Both the position numbers and the translations under genes were made by a program. Positions 8,841-16,206 of a DNA stretch of 18,175 nt are shown here, one piece after another. This DNA is from Pseudomonadota bacterium. Lineage in GTDB: Bacteria; Pseudomonadota; Alphaproteobacteria; Sphingomonadales; Sphingomonadaceae. The first letter of the stretch is position 1. The number at the start of each line of letters is the position of its first letter. The stretch is taken from assembly GCA_023417515.1 (NCBI GenBank), contig JAEZFL010000015.1, positions 1 to 18,175 on the forward strand. Reading direction: 5' to 3'. A model generated the notes under the pieces. The model did not search any database. It was not told where the DNA came from and was given only the letters and a program-made list of their open reading frames with translations.

Positions 8841-9146
8841 TCAGTTGCCCGCATAGCCCAGGATGCGGCCGGTGCGGGCGTCGACATCGACCCAGATCAC
8901 GTCGACTCCGCGCATGAAGCGAAGGCGGTAGCGGGTGCCGTCGGCGATGAGGTCGGCGCCGATGAACTGGGCGTTGGGTATCCGGATTCGCTCGCGGATC
9001 ACGTGCAGGGGCAGGATGTCGCCCTCGCGCACCCCGCGCTGCGCTTGCTGCTGCGACTCGCGGAAGCGCGGCCAGTTCTGGGCGTCGGCCTGTGTCGGCA
9101 CGGCGAGGCCGGCCGCGAGGGCAATCAGGGGCAGAATGAAACGCAT
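8841..9146 (-). CDS. Secreted PepSY-domain protein
   Basis: 101-residue exported protein. Seen: a Sec signal peptide (MRFILPLIALAAGLAVPTQA, cleavage near ADA|QN), a linker rich in Q and R, then a single PepSY-like unit (VIRERIRIPNAQFIGADLI, YRLRFMRGVDVIWVDVDARTG, ILGY). PepSY domains are short periplasmic modules thought to modulate proteases or sense metals and are often encoded beside PhoPQ-type systems. ATG 9146 is preferred because it puts the arginine directly before the hydrophobic core; a GTG at 9155 would add three residues. A possible regulator box and a weak -10 (TAGTAC) lie upstream. Likely regulated by, or feeding back on, the two-component system downstream. Confidence 0.88.
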   Translation of the reverse strand: MRFILPLIALAAGLAVPTQADAQNWPRFRESQQQAQRGVREGDILPLHVIRERIRIPNAQFIGADLIADGTRYRLRFMRGVDVIWVDVDARTGRILGYAGN

Positions 9147-9185
9147 GATACTCACGCCTGCGGGTAATACGGGGGTTCGGGCGTG

Positions 9186-9219
9186 GTACTAGGCTCAAGG
9201 CATTGAATATGCCCTGAAT
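9186..9219 (-). promoter_or_regulatory. Possible response-regulator box and promoter of the PepSY gene
   Basis: On the minus strand ATTCAG-N5-ATTCAA (9203-9219 on the plus strand as TTGAAT...CTGAAT) is a direct repeat with an 11-bp period, followed after 11 nt by TAGTAC (9186-9191). A one-turn direct repeat just upstream of a -10 is the arrangement of PhoP boxes in enterobacteria, although the motif differs. The next gene on that strand is the PepSY gene, with its ATG at 9146. Binding is inferred. Confidence 0.4.
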
Positions 9220-9306
9220 GTGGCAATTCGCTTCTGTTCATGTTGCCGGGCGGCCACAGTGGAGTGGCGCGCGGCACCAAATGCGCCGTCGCGGTTTGAG
9301 CCGCTC

Positions 9307-9882
9307 ATGACGACGAAGAACGACACGGGGGTCGCGCCGCGCCTGCTGGCGATCGACCAGAAAATCCACGATATCGCACGGCCTTACGCCGACCTTCTGC
9401 CGATGCGGTTGCTCGAGAGGATCGGCAAGGCCGGGGACCAGCCGCCGATGCTGAGCCTGTCCGCCACGGTCCTTGCGCTCGGATTGTGGTCCGAACGCCC
9501 GCGAATGATGCGCGCCGGCACGAGGATGGTCGCCGCTCACCTGATCGCGACCGCGGTCAAGCATGCCGTGAAGCGGCGGATCGACCGCGAGCGGCCGGCG
9601 CCGCGGGCCGACGGCAAGGCATCGAATCCGCGCCCCGGCAAGGACGACAGCAAGCGGATGACCGGCTTCCCGTCCGGTCACACCGCCGGCACCATCGCCG
9701 TCGCTCGCGCCTTCGGCCGGGCCTATCCGGAGCATGCCGGCAAGGCCGCAGGCGCGGCGGGTCTGGTCGCGCTGGCCCAGGTGACGGGCCGCAAACATTA
9801 TCTCACCGACGTCCTCGCCGGCCTCGCCATCGGCCTGGGCGCGGAGGCGGCGCTGGCGCGGCTGGCCCCGGCGAGGCGCTAG
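9307..9882 (+). CDS. PAP2-superfamily phosphatase
   Basis: Type 2 phosphatidic acid phosphatase family membrane enzyme, 191 residues from ATG 9307. Seen: motif 1 KRRIDRERP (K89 to P97), motif 2 FPSGHTAG (P122-T126, with H125), and motif 3 ending in H164 and D168 (HYLTDVLAG). In motif 3 the usual Ser-Arg pair seven and six residues before the histidine is Ala157-Gln158. There are few strongly hydrophobic helices (~48-62, ~72-88, ~147-160, ~168-182), so this is a short member. Likely substrates are lipid phosphates such as undecaprenyl diphosphate or phosphatidate; not resolvable here. The frame is open from GTG 9220, but those 29 extra residues (two cysteine pairs, no hydrophobic helix) look non-coding, so the later start is chosen with moderate confidence. 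Confidence 0.85.
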   Translation: MTTKNDTGVAPRLLAIDQKIHDIARPYADLLPMRLLERIGKAGDQPPMLSLSATVLALGLWSERPRMMRAGTRMVAAHLIATAVKHAVKRRIDRERPAPRADGKASNPRPGKDDSKRMTGFPSGHTAGTIAVARAFGRAYPEHAGKAAGAAGLVALAQVTGRKHYLTDVLAGLAIGLGAEAALARLAPARR

Positions 9883-9896
9883 ACACCTGCGTCATC

Positions 9897-9920
9897 CCCC
9901 TCGCTGCAAGCAGGGAGGGG
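9897..9920. terminator. Hairpin between convergent PAP2 and DUF4199 genes
   Basis: CCCCTCGCTGC and GCAGGGAGGGG form an 11-bp stem with one mismatch and an AA loop, placed between the stops of two convergent genes. It shares the CTCCCTGC-type core of the other intergenic palindromes in this window. It probably serves as a two-way transcript end, though no long T-tract follows. Confidence 0.5.
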
Positions 9921-9930
9921 AGGTTCGGCG

Positions 9931-10473
9931 CTAGACCGCCGCGCCGGGACGCTGGGCCGGGAGGATGCGCGGGTTGCGCAGGATCGCGGCGGAGACGAGG
10001 GCGACGAGCAGGCCGACCGGGAAGATCTCGCTGAACGTGATCGGCACCCGCCACAGCAGGCTCTGGTAGCGCTCGCCCCAGACCGCCATCATCGCGCGGG
10101 TGTCGGCGATCTCCTGGGCGCTGGCGCCGCCGGCCTCCATGTCGCGGAGCATCTGCGCCTGATAGTCGGCCATGAAGTCCCAGCCGGTAGTCGCGAGATA
10201 GATTTCCCAGCCGACGATGTAGATGAGCGCCGCCACCAGGGCCATTCCGAGGCCGAGGCGGAAGGCGCGGCCGAAGCGGATCACGCCGCCGCACTCGACG
10301 TCGCGGTAGCGCTTCACGCCGACGAAGATCATCGACAGCGCCACCAGCATGACGAGATAGCCGAACAGCATCGAGCCGTGGCCGATTCCGGTCACTCCGG
10401 AGAAGAACACGACGAGAGTCACCGCGATGATGATCGCGCCGGCAAGACCGCCATAAACGAGCGAATAGCGCAT
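9931..10473 (-). CDS. DUF4199-family membrane protein
   Basis: 180-residue inner-membrane protein of the DUF4199 family, function unknown. Seen: four predicted membrane segments at ~5-25, ~33-54, ~71-96 and ~142-166, with a long hydrophilic loop (~97-140) between the last two holding DYQAQMLRDMEAGGASAQEI, and FGRAFRLGLGMALVAALIY at the third helix, which is the family's typical block. ATG 10473 has GGGAGG at 7 nt spacing. It starts 23 nt after the VOC gene and so is the last gene of a three-gene run with VOC and a membrane LuxR regulator. DUF4199 proteins are often encoded next to LuxR-type regulators, which supports a functional link. Confidence 0.87.
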   Translation of the reverse strand: MRYSLVYGGLAGAIIIAVTLVVFFSGVTGIGHGSMLFGYLVMLVALSMIFVGVKRYRDVECGGVIRFGRAFRLGLGMALVAALIYIVGWEIYLATTGWDFMADYQAQMLRDMEAGGASAQEIADTRAMMAVWGERYQSLLWRVPITFSEIFPVGLLVALVSAAILRNPRILPAQRPGAAV

Positions 10474-10496
10474 GATCGTCCTCCCCTATTCCGGCG

Positions 10497-10877
10497 TCAG
10501 GGCTGCCGGTCCCACTCCCACAATTCGATCGGGTTGCCTTCGGGATCGTGGATCCGGGCGAAGCGGCCGACGCCCTCCATCGTCTCCTCGCGGCTGATCT
10601 CGATGTTGGCGGCACGCAGGCCGGCGAGCATTCCGTCGAGGTCGCGCACGCGCAGGTTCACCATCGAGGTGCGGTCGGCCGGGAAATAGTCGCTGTCCTG
10701 CTTGAACGGCTCGAACACCATCGGGCCGCCCTGGTGGAACCACACCCATTCGTTGGATTCGCCATTCTCGTCGGTGCCGCAGCCGCCGCCGACGCCGAGA
10801 TGCTCCTTGTACCAGGCCTTGAGCTTGGCCGGGTCCTTGGCCCGGAAGAAATAGCCGCCCATTCCAACAACCGGCAT
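10497..10877 (-). CDS. VOC-family (glyoxalase/bleomycin-resistance fold) protein
   Basis: 126-residue single-domain protein of the vicinal oxygen chelate superfamily. Seen: FFRAKDPAKLKAWYKEHLGV (first beta-alpha module), NEWVWFHQGGPMVFEPFK, then VNLRVRDLDGMLAGLRAANI and the closing RIHDPEGNPIELWEW with the usual metal-site glutamate. It is likely to dimerise around a metal ion; the substrate is unknown. ATG 10877 (MPVVGMGG) is preferred to a start at 10910 because GAGGGGG lies directly upstream and the domain starts there. It lies 112 nt downstream of the LuxR gene and 23 nt before the DUF4199 gene. It could be a detoxification enzyme or a small antibiotic-binding protein; no specific activity is claimed. 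Confidence 0.9.
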   Translation of the reverse strand: MPVVGMGGYFFRAKDPAKLKAWYKEHLGVGGGCGTDENGESNEWVWFHQGGPMVFEPFKQDSDYFPADRTSMVNLRVRDLDGMLAGLRAANIEISREETMEGVGRFARIHDPEGNPIELWEWDRQP

Positions 10878-10989
10878 ATGCGCCCCCTCTTGATTTGACC
10901 CGCCCGCCATAACCGGATCGGCTGCCGCGGCCTATCGCCCGAAAGGGTGACTGGGCGGAATTCCGATATTTGGATTACGGATTGGCGGG

Positions 10990-11406
10990 TCAGGGAATGA
11001 GTGCGAGCAGCCGCGCCTTCTCGATCGCCTGGACCCGGCGCTGGACCTCGAGCTTCTCGTAGACCCGGGCGACGTGGGTCTTGACCGTGTTGGGCGAGAT
11101 GCCGAGCCGGCGCGCCATCTCCTTGTTCGAGTCGCCCAATGCCAGCGCATCGAGGACCTCGACCTCGCGGGGGCTGAGGCCGAGCGAGCGGATCGCCGCG
11201 TCGTTGCGCCGGAACGGCTCCGCGGGCGCATGGCGGGGCGTCAGCCTGATGCCGGTCCAGATGCCGAGCGCGACGAAGGCGGCGGCGACCAAAGCGAGAT
11301 AGATCTCGATGGTGAAGGCGCGGGCGAGATAGCGATATTCGAGCCAGTCGAGCAGAGCGACAGCAAGCGCGAGCGCCAGGCCGTAGAGGATGATGGTCCG
11401 CGCCAT
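10990..11406 (-). CDS. Membrane-anchored LuxR-type transcription regulator
   Basis: 138-residue regulator with two N-terminal membrane segments (~4-20 and ~32-53) and a C-terminal LuxR/GerE helix-turn-helix at ~74-135 (LGLSPREVEVLDALALGDSN, KEMARRLGISPNTVKTHV, ARVYEKLEVQRRVQAI). There is no receiver or autoinducer domain, so the DNA-binding head is tethered straight to the membrane. ATG 11406 is chosen because the hydrophobic helix begins there; the frame runs open upstream to 11541 through implausible sequence. No strong Shine-Dalgarno is visible. It likely controls the VOC and DUF4199 genes that follow and perhaps the divergent gene at 11486. How a membrane-bound regulator reaches its target is unknown (direct binding or proteolytic release). 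Confidence 0.85.
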   Translation of the reverse strand: MARTIILYGLALALAVALLDWLEYRYLARAFTIEIYLALVAAAFVALGIWTGIRLTPRHAPAEPFRRNDAAIRSLGLSPREVEVLDALALGDSNKEMARRLGISPNTVKTHVARVYEKLEVQRRVQAIEKARLLALIP

Positions 11407-11485
11407 GGGAAGAGGCTGCCAGAGCGATGCGGCCGCCGCAATCCGCGTGACAGGGGCGGGCGGGGGGCGGCATAGCGAGTCGGCC

Positions 11486-12178
11486 ATGAGCGAGACGGTC
11501 GTCATCCATCGCCGCTTCCGCGGACCGCCGGACAGCGGCAATGGCGGCTACAGCGCCGGCATGCTGGCGCGGGCGCTTGGCGGGTCGGGATGCGCGGTGA
11601 CCTTGCTCAAGCCGCCGCCGCTGGGCGTGGCGTTGCGCGTCGAGAGCGACGGCGACGAGGCTCGGCTTCTGAATGGCGACGAGGCGATCGCCAGCGCGCG
11701 GCGCGCGCGGCTCGACCTCGACGTGCCGGCGCCGCCGGGGCTTGCCGAGGCGCGCGAGGCGGAGCGTCGCTTCACCGGCCTCGCCGACCATATCTTCCCG
11801 GGCTGCTTCGTGTGCGGGCCGGAGCGGCCGGTCGGCGACGGGCTGCGCATCTTTCCCGGTGTGGTGGATGGGGCCGTTGCCTCGACCTGGCAGCCGAGCC
11901 GCGACCTTGCCGGTGAGGACGGGATTGTGCGGCCTGAATTCATCTGGGCCGCGCTCGACTGCCCCGGCTATTTCGCCGTGCAGGCGAAGGCGGGGCTGGC
12001 CTTGCTTGGACGGATGACCGCCGTTGGCCATGTGCCGCTCCGTGCGGAGCAGGACGCGATCGTCACGGGCTGGGAAATCGCCTCGGAAGGCCGCAAGCAT
12101 GAGGTCGGAACGGCGATCCACGACGAGGACGGGCGGTTGATCGCGGCGGCCCGGTCGACATGGATCACGCTTCGCTAA
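11486..12178 (+). CDS. Hypothetical protein, probable hotdog-fold, CFVCGP motif
   Basis: 230-residue cytoplasmic protein. Seen: PPDSGNGGYSAGMLARAL near the N-terminus (residues ~14-31), FPGCFVCGPERPVGDGLRIF (~104-123) and RPEFIWAALDCPGYFAV (~155-171). The N-terminal GNGGY pattern and the later AALDCPG helix start are reminiscent of tandem hotdog thioesterase-like proteins; this is recall, not an alignment. The two cysteines in CFVCGP could be structural or catalytic. ATG 11486 (MSETVVIHRR) is chosen because upstream in-frame sequence is poor; the ribosome site is weak. It is divergent from the LuxR gene (79 nt between starts) and 21 nt before the amidohydrolase gene, suggesting co-transcription with it. 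Possibly an acyl-CoA thioesterase; function not established. Confidence 0.8.
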   Translation: MSETVVIHRRFRGPPDSGNGGYSAGMLARALGGSGCAVTLLKPPPLGVALRVESDGDEARLLNGDEAIASARRARLDLDVPAPPGLAEAREAERRFTGLADHIFPGCFVCGPERPVGDGLRIFPGVVDGAVASTWQPSRDLAGEDGIVRPEFIWAALDCPGYFAVQAKAGLALLGRMTAVGHVPLRAEQDAIVTGWEIASEGRKHEVGTAIHDEDGRLIAAARSTWITLR

Positions 12179-12199
12179 AGGCAAGACAGGGGGCAGCGG

Positions 12200-13813
12200 A
12201 TGAAGTCGAAGTGGCTCGGAATGGCGGCGGCGGTTGCAGCGGCGCTCGTGGCGGTGCCGGCCTCGCAGGCGCAGGGGCCGGCCGGGATGGAGCGCGTTCC
12301 GGACCGGCAGCCGGGCGAGGGCGAGGGGCCTTATCGCCGGCTCGTCATCCGCGGAGCGACGATGATCGAGGGCAGCGGAGCGCCGCCGCGCGGACCGGTC
12401 GACATCGTCATTGCCGGCAACCGGATCGAAAGCATCCGCGGCGCCGGAACGCCGGGCCTGCCGATCCGCGACGGCCGCGAGCCGAGGGACTTCGATCGGG
12501 AGATCGACGGGCGCGGGATGACCGTGCTGCCCGGCTTCGTCGACGTCCACGGCCACAATGGCGATCCCGACAAGGCGCCCAACGCCACCTACGGCTACCG
12601 GCTATGGCTCGCCCACGGGGTCACCACGGTGCGCGGAGTCGGGCTCTATTCGGGGCCGAACAATGCCTCATTGAGCGACCGCGCGCGAAGCGCCGCCAAC
12701 ACGATCGTCGCGCCGCGGCTCTATGCTTATTGCGCGGTCGGCGACTGCTGGCCGAACGGCCCGGTGCGCAGCGCCGCGCAGGCGCGCGCCTGGGTGCAGT
12801 GGCTCGCAGCGCAGGGCTATGACGGCGTCAAGCTGTTCAACAGCGAGCCGGCCGAGATCAGCCGGATTGTCATCGGGGAAGCGCGTCGGCTGCGGCTCGG
12901 CACCGTCGCCCATCTCGGCCAGGGCGGCGTGGCCGAGGTCAATGCGGACCGGGCGACCGAGTTCGGCCTCCAGGGCGTCACCCATTTTTACGGCCATTTC
13001 GAGAGCCTGCTGCGCGACCGTCGGCTGCCTTCCTATCCGGTCGACTATAATATGGCCGACGAGCAGTGGCGGTTCAGCCAGGTGGCGCGACTCGCCGACC
13101 AGTCGGTCGAGCCCGGGTCGGAGGAATGGCGCGCCTACCTCGATCGGCTTCGGGCGCGCGGCGTCTACATGTCGCCGACCTTCAATATCTATTCGGCCGG
13201 CCGCGACGTGATGCGGGCGCGGACGGCGGAGTGGCACCGGCTTTACACGCTGCCGTCCCTGAACCGCTTCTTCCAGCCGAGCCGCGAGCATCACGGCTCC
13301 TATTTCTGGGACTGGACCACCCATGACGAGGTGGCGTGGCGGCGCTTCTTCCAGCTGTGGATGCGGCTGGTGAACGACTATAAGAATATGGGCGGAATGG
13401 TGACGGTCGGCTCCGACCCCGGCTTCATCTACCAGAGCTGGGGCTTCCCCTATATCGCCGAGCTGGAGATGCTCCAGGAAGCGGGCTTCTCGCCGCTTGA
13501 GGTGATCCAGGCCGCGACGATCAACGGCGCGCGCGAGCTTCACGCGGCGCGCGGCGAGGAGCCCGAATTCGGGCTGATCCGGCCCGGCATGCTCGCCGAC
13601 CTTGTGATCGTTCCGGGCAATCCGCTCGCCAATCTCAAATTGCTCTACGGCACCGGCCATGAGCGGCTGAACCCCGAGACCAACCGCGTCGAACGGATCG
13701 GCGGCGTTCGTTGGACGATCAAGGACGGCATCGTCTACGACGCGCCCGCCTTGCTGGAGAGCGTCGCCCACATGGTCGACGAGGCGCGGGCGCGGGAGGG
13801 CCGAACCCCTTGA
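12200..13813 (+). CDS. Secreted amidohydrolase-superfamily protein
   Basis: 537-residue metal-dependent hydrolase with a Sec signal peptide (KWLGMAAAVAAALVAVPASQ, cleavage near AQA). Seen: N-terminal beta-sandwich (LVIRGATMIEGSGAPP), then PGFVDVHGHNGDP with H117 and H119, K211 in YDGVKLFNSE as possible bridging lysine, H238 (VAHLGQGG), H262 (GVTHFYGH) and D406 (VGSDPGF), closing with GLIRPGMLADLVIVPGNPL. All expected metal ligands are present. AGGGGG lies 9 nt or less upstream of ATG 12200. Relatives act on cyclic amides or peptides in the periplasm (imidazolonepropionase-like and prolidase-like groups); the substrate cannot be told. The stop TGA overlaps the next ATG by one base, so the DUF523 gene is probably translated by coupling. 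Confidence 0.93.
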   Translation: MKSKWLGMAAAVAAALVAVPASQAQGPAGMERVPDRQPGEGEGPYRRLVIRGATMIEGSGAPPRGPVDIVIAGNRIESIRGAGTPGLPIRDGREPRDFDREIDGRGMTVLPGFVDVHGHNGDPDKAPNATYGYRLWLAHGVTTVRGVGLYSGPNNASLSDRARSAANTIVAPRLYAYCAVGDCWPNGPVRSAAQARAWVQWLAAQGYDGVKLFNSEPAEISRIVIGEARRLRLGTVAHLGQGGVAEVNADRATEFGLQGVTHFYGHFESLLRDRRLPSYPVDYNMADEQWRFSQVARLADQSVEPGSEEWRAYLDRLRARGVYMSPTFNIYSAGRDVMRARTAEWHRLYTLPSLNRFFQPSREHHGSYFWDWTTHDEVAWRRFFQLWMRLVNDYKNMGGMVTVGSDPGFIYQSWGFPYIAELEMLQEAGFSPLEVIQAATINGARELHAARGEEPEFGLIRPGMLADLVIVPGNPLANLKLLYGTGHERLNPETNRVERIGGVRWTIKDGIVYDAPALLESVAHMVDEARAREGRTP

Positions 13814-14268
13814 TGACGGCCAAGCTGCTGGTCTCCGCCTGCCTGCTCGGGAGCCCGGTCCGCTATGATGGCCGCGACAAGAAGCTGGCTTCAGGGTTTC
13901 TCGAACGGTTGGCGGCGGAGGGGCGGCTGGTCGCGATCTGCCCGGAGCTTGCCGGAGGCCTGCCCGTGCCGCGGTCGCCTGCCGAGATCCAGTCGGACGG
14001 GCGGGTGACCGACCCGACCGGCGCCGACGTCTCTGCCGAGTTCCGGGAAGGCGCGCGGCAGGCGCTCGCATTGGCGCAGGGCGAGGGCTGCCGCTTCGCC
14101 TTGCTCACGGACGGCAGCCCGTCCTGCGGGAGCTCGTTCGTCCATGACGGCAGCTTTTCCGTAGCGCGTGTCGCCGGAAGAGGAGTCACCGCCGCACTGT
14201 TGGAAGCACATGGCATCCGAGTCTTCGCCCCCGACCGCATCGAGGAGCTCGCCGCACTGCTGGGATGA
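13813..14268 (+). CDS. DUF523 / TudS-like iron-sulfur protein
   Basis: 151-residue DUF523 family protein. A characterised relative, TudS, removes sulfur from 2-thiouracil using a [4Fe-4S] cluster held by three cysteines. Seen: the three conserved cysteine motifs SACLLG (C10), AICPEL (C43) and GSPSCGSS (C105), and near the N-terminus the family block PVRYDG. C93 is extra. This cysteine set fits the TudS cluster, so a desulfidase or related sulfur-transfer role is plausible but not proven for this member. Start ATG 13813 overlaps the amidohydrolase stop (TGATG), and the Uup gene follows after 33 nt. Length is normal for the family. Confidence 0.92.
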   Translation: MTAKLLVSACLLGSPVRYDGRDKKLASGFLERLAAEGRLVAICPELAGGLPVPRSPAEIQSDGRVTDPTGADVSAEFREGARQALALAQGEGCRFALLTDGSPSCGSSFVHDGSFSVARVAGRGVTAALLEAHGIRVFAPDRIEELAALLG

Positions 14269-14301
14269 CTTGGGCTTCGGGCGCCCCTACATCGCGGCCC
14301 C

Positions 14302-16077
<1,776 letters not shown>

Positions 16078-16078
16078 G

Positions 16079-16203
16079 CCCTCTCCCCTTGGGGGAGAGG
16101 GAGGGGCCTGCTCGGCGCGAGCCGAGTGGGAGGGCGAGGGCAAGGTTCACGTGCCCTCACCCGGCTTCGCTTCGCTCAGCCACCCTCTCCCGTCGGGAGA
16201 GGG
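16079..16203. repeat. Composite palindromic element between convergent genes
   Basis: Four stems in 125 bp: CCCTCTCCCC/GGGGAGAGGG (16079-16101, 10-bp stem, 3-nt loop); CTCGGC/GCCGAG with a GCGA loop (16111-16126); GAGGGCA/TGCCCTC (16136-16158, 9-nt loop); CCCTCTCCC/GGGAGAGGG (16183-16203, 9-bp stem, GTC loop). The first and last are nearly the same palindrome. The layout resembles REP/BIME-type elements. It fills the whole gap between the Uup and TPR genes and probably ends both transcripts. Confidence 0.7.
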
Positions 16204-16206
16204 TTT
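16183..16206 (+). terminator. Putative terminator of the plus-strand run
   Basis: The 9-bp GC stem with GTC loop at 16183-16203 is followed by TTT, which gives a weak intrinsic-terminator shape for transcription leaving the Uup gene. The T-tract is very short and overlaps the stop codon of the convergent TPR gene. Confidence 0.45.

Noticed and set aside
8013..9167. A 384-residue open frame on the plus strand
   Set aside because: Antisense to the response regulator and PepSY genes and spanning their gap; no motif.
9220..9306. N-terminal extension of the PAP2 protein from GTG 9220
   Set aside because: The extra 29 residues have no family resemblance and no ribosome site, and the GTG abuts the direct repeat proposed as a regulatory box.
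11407..11541. Longer N-terminus of the membrane LuxR regulator
   Set aside because: The added 45 residues are antisense to the start of the divergent gene and have no hydrophobic or family pattern.
12668..14071. A 467-residue open frame on the minus strand
   Set aside because: Antisense to the amidohydrolase and DUF523 genes, which have intact catalytic motifs; the translation is R/A/P-rich with no recognisable domain or ribosome site.
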